64,000 bases of DNA from Photobacterium kishitanii. GTDB lineage: Bacteria; Pseudomonadota; Gammaproteobacteria; Enterobacterales; Vibrionaceae. Made by a program: the position numbers and the translations under genes. Within the stretch, counting starts at the first letter, position 1; each line of letters starts with the position of its first letter. A model generated the notes under the pieces. It worked only from the letters and a program-made list of their open reading frames with translations. It was not told the origin of the DNA and searched no databases. Below are positions 56,707 through 64,000 of the stretch, piece by piece. The stretch covers positions 1 through 64,000 of the forward strand of contig NZ_PYON01000002.1 in NCBI RefSeq assembly GCF_003026355.1. Reading direction: 5' to 3'.

Positions 56707-56851
56707 AAACTGTGATATTGAGCCAAAATATCGTTATATAACAATGAGAGTCCACTCACAGCTATTTACGGTTGTTACAAATATGCAGTGAATGCGTAAT
56801 TTATCCTATATCACCACGAAACTTTATTCTTAATAATGCTTGCCAATAACG
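56707..56851 (+). repeat. shared upstream element, copy 1 (before GH92 gene 1)
   Basis: The first 109 bases (56707-56815) align without gaps to 59981-60089 with 13 mismatches (about 88% identity); the most conserved parts are CAATGAGAGT, ACTCACAGCTATTTA and the last 28 bases ending CTATATCACC. A weaker match continues to about 56851. It lies about 100-250 bases before the start codon, where a promoter with an activator site is expected. Confidence 0.85.
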
Positions 56852-56953
56852 ATACCGAATATCATTTAAAGATAACGATAAAATTAAATTTGTGGTCATG
56901 AATGAGAATTTCGACCGTGAATATATATTAAATAAATTACAAAAGGATTTGAA

Positions 56954-59866
56954 ATGAAATTCAAACGTACGCTACTTGCAATGGCCGTTATCGCTGGCAC
57001 ATTTGGCTTAACTGGATGTGATGACGAAACGAATAATATTGACGTGAATGTTACTAATCCTAATGGTAATAGCGGTGATACCTTACCACCGGTTGATGAA
57101 GGTGATAAACCGGTTTGCCCACCAACAGGCGATGAAGACTGTGATGATAAACCAAGTACAGAAAAACCGGTGATTGATATGGGTGTCCATGTTCCCGTTG
57201 AGTTATCGGGTATGGACGTAACGCGCTATGTTAATCCATTTATCGGTACTGGTAATTTAGGTAATACTTATCCAGGCGCAACTACACCTAATGGTATGGT
57301 GCAATTATCACCTAATAACGGTTCTAACGGCTGGGAATATATTTCTGGTTACTATTATCATGATGCACGTACCAGTGGTTTTTCTCATACTCATCTTTCA
57401 GGGGCGGGTGCCGGTGATTTAAATGATATTTTGGTCATGCCAATTAACTCCCGTTCTGATTTTATGATCAACGAAGGCTCTGCGACCCTGAATTTAGAAG
57501 CATCACATTTTAAACATAAAGATGAACAAGCGACTGCAGGTTACTACAAAGTCGATCTGCTTGATTATGATATTACCGCTGAGCTAACAGCTTCAGATCG
57601 CGTCGGTGTTCATCGTTACACTTTCCCACGTGATCAAAAATCAGAAATTATTGTTAATACTGGCTTTAAGCTTAACTGGGATTACACTTCAGACTCGTTT
57701 ATTCGTTGGGATAAAGAAAATAACCGTTTGATTGGTCATCGCTTATCTGATGGTTGGGCTGCATCTCAAAAAGAATATTTTGTGATGGAGTTTGATCAAC
57801 CGATCAAAAATGTCCGTTTTGCTTATTACGATAAAGAAACCAAGCAATATGTTAATGCGCCAGCCGATTTTACTGAAATAGGCTCAATTGAAGGCTCTCA
57901 AACCTATGATATCGTTAATGATCGTGATCTGTTTGGTAAGTATCAATATGCGCGTGCTTATGTTGAATTTGATACCGAAAAACAAGAACTAACGGTTGAA
58001 GCAAAATTAGCCCTATCAAGCACAGCGATTGGTAACGACGGCACGAATAAAGCACCATTAAGCGGTGCATTCTTAAACTTAACTGAAGTTGCTGATAAAG
58101 ACTTTGATGCTGTTCGTGCTGATGCCATTAAAGAGTGGGAAGATCTGCTCGGTAAGGTGAAAGTTGAAGGTGATGAAGCCTATAAACAAACATTTTATAC
58201 CGCGATGTATCATGCTTTCCTTGGTCAAACCACCCACTCAGATCTTGATGGTAAATATTACCGCGCCTTCCAAGGCCGTAATGCTTATCCAAATGGCCGT
58301 CCAGCTTGGGGCCAAGAAGCGCCATTAGTCGATGATATTCGTTTAGCTGATGCTAACAATGACGGTAAGGCTGACTTTACTCGCTATGACACTTTCTCTC
58401 TATGGGATACATACCGTAACGTGCAACCACTAGCCTCTATCCTTACCCCGAATGCGTTAGCTGATGTTGTGCTGTCGATGTTGTCGTATGCAGAAGAAGA
58501 ATTTACCCCGTTAAATGCTCAACATGAAGCAGGTCAACCACGTAAAGGCCGTTTACCTGAATGGACGTTTAAAGGTAACGAAACTGGGATGATGATGGGT
58601 ATGCACTCAACCCCTGTTATTTATGATGTGCTGGCGAAAGGGATTCTTGATGCGCGGATGACTGAACTTGGCTTTAGTCAATTAGAGCAAGATGACATTA
58701 AAGCGCGCTTAATTACTGCGATGGTGACGGATGCGCGTAGTGGGTCTGCTGTCTCGTGGATCAAAGAGTACGAGCAAAATGGTTGGGTACCTGCACAGTT
58801 ACATGATGTAGAGGCTGATGCGTATGGTAAGCACTCACCTTTTAAAGACTCATGGACAGCATCATACTCACTTGAATATTCAATGAATGATTGGATGATT
58901 GCTAAATCGATTGCGTTAGTGTTTGGTGAAGATGATCCGCGTTACACTGAATTTGCTGATCGTTCTAATAACTGGCAGGCACAGTTTGATTTCGGTGGTG
59001 AGCCTAATACACCGTGGAAAGGTTGGTTTAAAGCGCGTGATTATGATGGCCAATTTATTGATAAAAACTGGACCGATCCAGTCACGGGTGGTACGGCAGG
59101 TAAAAACTGGCGCCCTGATATGTTTAACTGGGCGTTCTCAGAGTCAAATGGTTGGCAGTATTTTTTTAGCGTGCAACACGATATGCATGGTTTAAAAGAT
59201 CTCATGACCCAAGCAGATCGTAAGTTTAATCCAGACGCTAAAGATGGGGCATTATTTGCCGCTCGTTTAGATGAATATTGGTCAACTTACCCTGATCGTA
59301 ATGCGGGTGACAACCAATTCCCAGTATTTAACACCGGTAACGTTGGTCAGCACGTTCAAGGTAATGAACCTGATTTACACGTTCCTTATTTGTATAACTA
59401 CGCCGGTCAACCATGGAAGACCCAAGCCGCGATTGTGGCATCAACGAACGTTTGTTATGACAACACTGCCGATGGTATTTGTGGTAATGATGACTTTGGT
59501 ACACTTTCATCATGGTTTGTTTTCCGTGCCCTCGGTTTCTATCCAGTAAACGCAGGCAGTATCTATGAGATTGGCACGCCAATGTTTGAAACAGCCTCGA
59601 TTGATGTGGGTAATGGGCAGTCGTTTAACGTAACAGCTAAAAATGTTAGCCGTGAAAATATTTTTATTCAGAATGCGACTTTCAATGGTAAAGCGTTTAA
59701 CCGTACGTATCTAACCCATGATGAGATTATGTATGGTGGCGATCTGGTATTCACTATGGGTGATACTCCGAATAAACTTTGGGGAGCCGCAGTAGATTTA
59801 ACTCCGCCAGATACAGGTATTGGTCAATTCTTACATGCTGACTCGCTACCTGCAGGGGCGCGTTAA
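56954..59866 (+). CDS. GH92 alpha-mannosidase lipoprotein 1
   Basis: A 970-residue calcium-dependent exo-alpha-mannosidase of glycoside hydrolase family 92. Seen: lipobox GLTGC at Cys22, a Pro/Asp-rich linker to about residue 80, then YVNPFIGTGNLGNTYPGATT, GFSHTHLSGAGAGDLND, the TRYDTFSLWDTYRNVQP segment, and GNEPDLHVPYLYNYAGQPWKTQ, all typical of the family. The product should be fixed to the outer membrane and trim alpha-1,2-, 1,3- or 1,6-mannose from high-mannose N-glycans. Linkage specificity cannot be told. It has its own terminator and the same type of promoter region as the second GH92 gene. Confidence 0.92.
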   Translation: MKFKRTLLAMAVIAGTFGLTGCDDETNNIDVNVTNPNGNSGDTLPPVDEGDKPVCPPTGDEDCDDKPSTEKPVIDMGVHVPVELSGMDVTRYVNPFIGTGNLGNTYPGATTPNGMVQLSPNNGSNGWEYISGYYYHDARTSGFSHTHLSGAGAGDLNDILVMPINSRSDFMINEGSATLNLEASHFKHKDEQATAGYYKVDLLDYDITAELTASDRVGVHRYTFPRDQKSEIIVNTGFKLNWDYTSDSFIRWDKENNRLIGHRLSDGWAASQKEYFVMEFDQPIKNVRFAYYDKETKQYVNAPADFTEIGSIEGSQTYDIVNDRDLFGKYQYARAYVEFDTEKQELTVEAKLALSSTAIGNDGTNKAPLSGAFLNLTEVADKDFDAVRADAIKEWEDLLGKVKVEGDEAYKQTFYTAMYHAFLGQTTHSDLDGKYYRAFQGRNAYPNGRPAWGQEAPLVDDIRLADANNDGKADFTRYDTFSLWDTYRNVQPLASILTPNALADVVLSMLSYAEEEFTPLNAQHEAGQPRKGRLPEWTFKGNETGMMMGMHSTPVIYDVLAKGILDARMTELGFSQLEQDDIKARLITAMVTDARSGSAVSWIKEYEQNGWVPAQLHDVEADAYGKHSPFKDSWTASYSLEYSMNDWMIAKSIALVFGEDDPRYTEFADRSNNWQAQFDFGGEPNTPWKGWFKARDYDGQFIDKNWTDPVTGGTAGKNWRPDMFNWAFSESNGWQYFFSVQHDMHGLKDLMTQADRKFNPDAKDGALFAARLDEYWSTYPDRNAGDNQFPVFNTGNVGQHVQGNEPDLHVPYLYNYAGQPWKTQAAIVASTNVCYDNTADGICGNDDFGTLSSWFVFRALGFYPVNAGSIYEIGTPMFETASIDVGNGQSFNVTAKNVSRENIFIQNATFNGKAFNRTYLTHDEIMYGGDLVFTMGDTPNKLWGAAVDLTPPDTGIGQFLHADSLPAGAR

Positions 59867-59901
59867 TTAAGTAACCTTGTTTGAATTATAATCATCGATA
59901 T

Positions 59902-59936
59902 AAATCCCACGATAATAATCGTGGGATTTTTTATTT
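59902..59936 (+). terminator. intrinsic terminator of GH92 gene 1
   Basis: An 11-bp stem AAATCCCACGA / TCGTGGGATTT with loop TAATAA, then TTTTATTT. Confidence 0.92.
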
Positions 59937-59980
59937 AAAGGTAAAAATATTATTAGTGATCGTTATCATGGCTAAATAAT

Positions 59981-60125
59981 AAACTGTGATATCGAGTCAA
60001 AATATAGTTATAGAGCAATGAGAGTTTACTCACAGCTATTTATTGCGGTTACAAAGATGCTGTGAATGCGTAATTTATCCTATATCACCTTATTTTTTTA
60101 TTCTTAATAATACAGCCAATAACGC
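59981..60125 (+). repeat. shared upstream element, copy 2 (before GH92 gene 2)
   Basis: Second copy of the element at 56707-56851. The best conserved 109 bases are 59981-60089, and the weaker part ends in GCCAATAACG near 60125. Confidence 0.85.
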
Positions 60126-60255
60126 AGTGATATTTATTATTAGCGATTAGGACTGATAATAAATTACATCAAGCGCATTTCTTTGGTTGTTTTAATAAAT
60201 ATTGTCATCGTTCTGGTAAGGGATGGATGCCACTAAATATAGGGATGGATATACG

Positions 60256-62781
60256 ATGTTTAAACTGTCAATAGTTGCTGCTGCAATCGCACTCTCGATA
60301 GGTCTTAGTGGGTGTAATCATGATAATGGATCAGGATCGTCTACCAATAAAGATGATCATCAGCCAACATTGGCGGTATTAAAATATGTTGATCCTTTGA
60401 TTGGCACTGATGGTTTAGGCAACGTTAATCCAAGCCCTGTTACTCCTGAAGGTATGATTCAGCCAAGCCCTGATAATTGGAATCCTAATAACTGGGGCGG
60501 TAAAGGCTCACCTTCGGATTATCATCATTATTTAAATCAATTGTCGGGTTTTAGTACGACGCATATTTCTGGTGCGGGTAAAGGTGATCTCAATGATTTC
60601 GCTTTTCTACCCTATACTGGCTTTCATTCGACAGCAGTGACGATGGATAAGCAGACTGAGATCTCAAAAGTTGGCTATTACGCGGTTGATCTGATTGAAA
60701 CCAAAGTAAAAGCTGAATTAACTGCCACTGATCGGGTTGCTTTTCAGCGGTATAGTTTCCCAGAGGGTACTGATCGTAAAGTAAAAATTGATTTACAACA
60801 TGAACTGTTAGAGCAGTATGGTAACCATTCACGCAGTATCTACTATAAAAAAGTCGCTGATAATGCGATTGCAGGAGCCCGTACCAGTAATGAATGGGGT
60901 CAGTGGCAAACGGTGTATTTCTATGCTGAATTTTCAGAACCGTTCAGTGGCCATATGGCTTATGTTGATGGTAAACAAACAGCAGTGACGGAAGTTGGCC
61001 TAGCTGATTATCAAGGTTATGGCGATAAGCGTGATCGTGTTCGTGATGTAGTGACCCATTTAAACTTTGGCGAGGGTAAGCAACCGATCACCGTTAAAAT
61101 TGCTATCTCTGGCACTGGTATTGATGGTGCAATGGCGAACCTAAATGCTGACACTAATGGCTATGATTTTGATGATGTGGTCGCAGATAATCAGCAGCAA
61201 TGGGCTGATGTGCTCAATAAATTTACCATTAAAGGTGGCACTGAAGCAGATAAAACCATGTTCTACACGTCACTCTACCGTACTTATATTGCCCCATTTG
61301 TATATCAAGATGTTGATGGTAAATACCGTGGTATGGATGGCAAGGTACATCAAGCTGAAGCGGGGTTTACTAACTATTCGGTGTATTCAATGTGGGATAC
61401 TTTCCGCGCTGCGCACCCACTTAAAACCATTATTGATAAAGATCGCGCTATTGAATATGCCTATGATTTAATGAATAAATTTAAAACAGGTGGGGTATTA
61501 CCGAAGTGGGAATTACATTCTGACTACACCGGTGAAATGGTTGGCTATCCGGCGGTATCAGTCATTGCCGATGTAATGGTTAAATATCCAGAGGCATTTA
61601 CTCAGCAAGATTTTGAATTAGCACTTAAAGCAGCCGATGTGTCAGCGAACTTTGATCTTACTATTACGCAAGATTGGGTACCTTATAAAGATGCTTGGAA
61701 TGGTGATAAACGCTTTACGGTCATGACCCGTCATGGTGAATATGCTGAGCAGCATGGTTATGTACCTGCCGATGCTAAAAAACAGCCGCAAGATGGTGGC
61801 GTTGCCCAAGATAAATATGATGAGTTAGTCAATGAATCGGTGTCATACGGTTTAGAAAATGCGTATTACGATTGGTGTATTGCTCAAATCGCTAAGTTAG
61901 CTGGTAATGAAGCGCAATATGACCGTTATATGGCGCGCTCACAAGCTTATAAGCCTTACTTTGATCTTGATAAAGCTGAGTATGGTAAATATGGTGCGAC
62001 TGGATTTATGCGCCCTAAAAATTATGATGGTTCATGGGTAAATAACTATCCATCATGTGCTATTGATAGCCAAGGTGATCCAATTACGCCGTTACCAGTA
62101 GACTGTGATATTAGTGATGCCACATCGTTTGATATTTTCTGGCCTTATCGCGCCGAGCACCGTGGTCAAGATTTTACGGAAGGTAATACTTGGCAATGGA
62201 GCTGGTTTGCACCGCATGATATTGATGGTTTAAAACAGACCATGGGTGGTGAAGCGAGCTTCTTGCAGAACTTAGATGCATTATTTACTGCCAACGATAA
62301 AGCTGATACCTCACAAGGGGATATGACAGGTTATATTGGTCAGTTCATTATGGGGAATGAGCCTGATCATCACGTGCCATACCTATATAACTGGACCGCA
62401 GAGCCATGGAAAACTCAAGAGTATGTCGATCAGGCAATGAAACAATTTTTCCATCCCACCAAAGCGGGTTTAATTGGCAATGAAGATGTCGGTCAAATGT
62501 CAGCTTGGTACATTATGGGGGCGTTAGGTTTCTATCAAGTAAACCCAGGTGCGCCAATCTATACCATTGGGCGGCCATTATTTGATGAAGTGAAATTTGA
62601 TGTTGCTGGTGGTCAATTTACGATCACCGCTGAAAATAATAGTCCTGATAACTTGTATGTTGAGTCGGTGACAATTAATGGCAAGCCTCTTAATACTCAC
62701 TTAACGTTTGCACATGATGAAATACGCGCTGGTGGCGAACTGCATTTCGTGATGACTCATAAAAAGCCAAGCAAAAACTAA
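60256..62781 (+). CDS. GH92 alpha-mannosidase lipoprotein 2
   Basis: An 841-residue GH92 enzyme, paralogous to the preceding one. Seen: signal peptide FKLSIVAAAIALSIGLSGC with the lipobox Cys20, then YVDPLIGTDGLGNVNPSPVT, FSTTHISGAGKGDLND, YSVYSMWDTFRAAHPL, and GNEPDHHVPYLYNWTAEPWKTQ. The sequence PSPVTPEG in place of PGATTPNG, and a shorter body, point to a different linkage specificity. ATG 60256 is preferred, since it places the signal peptide at the very start; an ATG at 60223 is in frame and also follows AGGG. The protein should be in the outer membrane. Confidence 0.9.
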   Translation: MFKLSIVAAAIALSIGLSGCNHDNGSGSSTNKDDHQPTLAVLKYVDPLIGTDGLGNVNPSPVTPEGMIQPSPDNWNPNNWGGKGSPSDYHHYLNQLSGFSTTHISGAGKGDLNDFAFLPYTGFHSTAVTMDKQTEISKVGYYAVDLIETKVKAELTATDRVAFQRYSFPEGTDRKVKIDLQHELLEQYGNHSRSIYYKKVADNAIAGARTSNEWGQWQTVYFYAEFSEPFSGHMAYVDGKQTAVTEVGLADYQGYGDKRDRVRDVVTHLNFGEGKQPITVKIAISGTGIDGAMANLNADTNGYDFDDVVADNQQQWADVLNKFTIKGGTEADKTMFYTSLYRTYIAPFVYQDVDGKYRGMDGKVHQAEAGFTNYSVYSMWDTFRAAHPLKTIIDKDRAIEYAYDLMNKFKTGGVLPKWELHSDYTGEMVGYPAVSVIADVMVKYPEAFTQQDFELALKAADVSANFDLTITQDWVPYKDAWNGDKRFTVMTRHGEYAEQHGYVPADAKKQPQDGGVAQDKYDELVNESVSYGLENAYYDWCIAQIAKLAGNEAQYDRYMARSQAYKPYFDLDKAEYGKYGATGFMRPKNYDGSWVNNYPSCAIDSQGDPITPLPVDCDISDATSFDIFWPYRAEHRGQDFTEGNTWQWSWFAPHDIDGLKQTMGGEASFLQNLDALFTANDKADTSQGDMTGYIGQFIMGNEPDHHVPYLYNWTAEPWKTQEYVDQAMKQFFHPTKAGLIGNEDVGQMSAWYIMGALGFYQVNPGAPIYTIGRPLFDEVKFDVAGGQFTITAENNSPDNLYVESVTINGKPLNTHLTFAHDEIRAGGELHFVMTHKKPSKN

Positions 62782-62867
62782 TTTTATTACAAAAAGGTAT
62801 TAAACTTTCGTGATAATGGTTAAATAAAAGATAGTTATAATATTATTAGTTGTTGATTATAAATGAT

Positions 62868-62905
62868 AAAAATCCGAGTTTGTGTAACTAGATTCGGATT
62901 TTTTT
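62868..62905 (+). terminator. intrinsic terminator of GH92 gene 2
   Basis: A 10-bp stem AAAAATCCGA / TCGGATTTTT with a 16-base loop and a T-run. Confidence 0.82.
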
Positions 62906-63322
62906 AATTTGAAGCAGTAATTATGAGGTCAAAGCCACAAAATAAAACAACAACTATTGTTTAAGCTAATGTTTGATAATAAATTTATTGTGCTACGAAA
63001 ATCTTATGCCTCGTTAAGTTGATTCTGAACAATCAGCTTACGAGGCAGTCCTTCCTTGATTATCATTCTGATTTAGTTCTGGTTATCCTCTGATTCACCT
63101 TAGTGTGGCATGGGGACTTTTAGTGCGCGCTTTTGTTCAAGATCCTCCTTTTATATGCTAACTCTCGTGTATTCCAAGTCGTTATTCAATATAACTATTA
63201 CCTGTGGGTAATAATCTTTTGTTTTTTGGTTGTATTGTTTGTTTTTGTGTAATTGTTAATATGACCCCATCGAAACGCAGACAGCGTTGACAAACAATTA
63301 TAAAGACAAGGTTAGACGACTC
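62906..63322. other. intergenic region before the small secreted protein
   Basis: No gene. Near 63000-63050 the imperfect pair CCTCGTAAGCTGATTG-like / CAATCAGCTTACGAGG-like arms form a hairpin (GCCTCGTTAAGTTGATT ... AATCAGCTTACGAGGC), without a T-run. The rest seems a leader and promoter of the following gene. Confidence 0.45.
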
Positions 63323-63565
63323 ATGAAAACAGTTATTAAAGCAATCATCGCTACCGCTATTATCGCCACTTCTTACACGGCATCTGCACGTGATGGCGCA
63401 TTTACAGGTAACGTTAGTTTCAACAATCAAGCTAACAATGCTGTAGTTGCAAGCCACTATGCAGTCAATGGTAGCGCTGATAAATCACATTCAGGCATTG
63501 TGGTTACCAACAAAAACACCCACATGAGCTTTAATGAAAAACTGCTATCAGCCGCTGATAAGTAA
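63323..63565 (+). CDS. small secreted protein of unknown function
   Basis: An 80-residue protein with a clear signal peptide (KAIIATAIIATSYTASA, cleavage near residue 22) and a mature part of about 58 residues rich in Asn, Ser and Ala, with no Cys. I do not recognise the family. ATG 63323 is chosen because it opens the signal peptide; AAGG lies 12-15 bases before it, a little far. An in-frame ATG at 63287 would put 12 charged residues before the signal and is unlikely. Confidence 0.6.
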   Translation: MKTVIKAIIATAIIATSYTASARDGAFTGNVSFNNQANNAVVASHYAVNGSADKSHSGIVVTNKNTHMSFNEKLLSAADK

Positions 63566-63821
63566 TATTTCACCACTATGGTAAACAAACGCTTGTTACA
63601 CCTTCTTATTATTACATCTAAGTAAAAGTGTTTTGGTTTTATCTCTATTGTTACCAAATGGGTAGGGTGTAGAATGACGACATCGACACCAACAAGAACA
63701 AATAAACTCGATATAGCTTCTTACGCTATCACCCCTTTATAACGCGCTATCAAACAAATTCAGACTTATGGCTATCGCGGTAAGTCACTATAAATTATTT
63801 AAAAATTATCGGAGTTTTACT

Positions 63822-64000
63822 ATGAGCAATGTATTTTACATGCCACCTGTAACCTTAATGGGTCCTAATGCTATCCAATCTTTAGGGGCTGAATTAGCGT
63901 CAAAAGAACTGAAAAAAGCACTTATTGTCACTGACGGTGTGTTAGTTGAAGTAGGTCTTGTTAGCAAGCTAACTGATGAGTTAACCGCTCACGGTATTGA
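63822..64000 (+). CDS. iron-containing alcohol dehydrogenase, 3' end outside the window
   Basis: Only the first 59 codons are visible. They read MSNVFYMPPVTLMGPNAIQS followed by a Gly/Leu segment and KKALIVTDGVLVEVGLVSKL, which matches the N-terminal domain of group III iron-containing alcohol dehydrogenases such as FucO, YiaY or the Zymomonas AdhB type. GGAG lies eight bases before the ATG. The metal-binding His residues are beyond the edge, so substrate and integrity cannot be judged. Confidence 0.85.
   Translation, partial: MSNVFYMPPVTLMGPNAIQSLGAELASKELKKALIVTDGVLVEVGLVSKLTDELTAHGI

Overview
The window looks like the replication-origin half of a secondary chromosome (chromosome II) of a marine gamma-proteobacterium of the Vibrionaceae, most likely a Photobacterium or close relative. 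The decisive evidence is the set rctB, an iteron-type origin, parA2, parB2 and parS2 palindromes, which is specific to Vibrionaceae chromosome II. The phaBAPC cluster, a second acetate kinase, an M36 metalloprotease and the AT-rich sequence fit this. The genus is an inference from overall character, not from a marker gene.

Layout. 0-1.6 kb: 3' part of a hybrid sensor kinase. 2.3-6.5 kb: phaB-phaA-phaP // phaC, polyhydroxybutyrate synthesis, with an internal terminator before phaC. 7.2-10.1 kb: acetate kinase, a CatB/Vat-type hexapeptide acetyltransferase and a small unknown protein. 10.7-20.7 kb: an N-acetylhexosamine locus (Na+/solute symporter, AGE-family epimerase, ceramidase-fold hydrolase, nagB, nagA, SIS protein, secreted GH20 hexosaminidase, ROK regulator). 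20.9-30.8 kb: a complete D-glucuronate locus (eda, kdgK, uxaC, uxuB, TRAP transporter, uxuR, uxuA) controlled by visible UxuR-type palindromes and a CRP-like site. 31-36.9 kb: small lipoproteins, a YhbP-like protein, a PAS-LuxR regulator, pdxH and a LapD-like degenerate GGDEF-EAL protein. 36.9-37.3 kb: seven parS2 sites around a 13-bp tandem repeat. 37.3-40.2 kb: PHP phosphoesterase and tmcA. 40.3-45.8 kb: parB2, parA2, inc region, origin and rctB. 46-53.3 kb: a patatin/beta-barrel protein and a large M36 lipoprotein protease. 53.3-56.2 kb: HPr-EI-EIIA and EIIB of a fructose-type PTS with no EIIC beside them. 57-62.8 kb: two GH92 alpha-mannosidase lipoproteins with near-identical upstream regions. 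63.3-64 kb: a small secreted protein and the start of an iron-containing alcohol dehydrogenase.

How it fits together. RctB would bind six GATC-containing iterons with exact 23-bp spacing, next to one DnaA box and an AT-rich stretch with six ATCA motifs. ParB2 would bind eight parS2 palindromes, seven of them about 6 kb from the iterons and one inside the inc region. Two further RctB-type sites sit about 11 kb from the origin in an otherwise empty intergenic region; this is the most interesting regulatory signal here. Metabolically the window is a host- or detritus-glycan toolbox: GH20, two GH92, an M36 protease, HexNAc catabolism and glucuronate catabolism. Carbon storage (PHB) and acetate overflow genes lie on the same arm. 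No rRNA, tRNA, CRISPR array, prophage or intact insertion sequence was seen.
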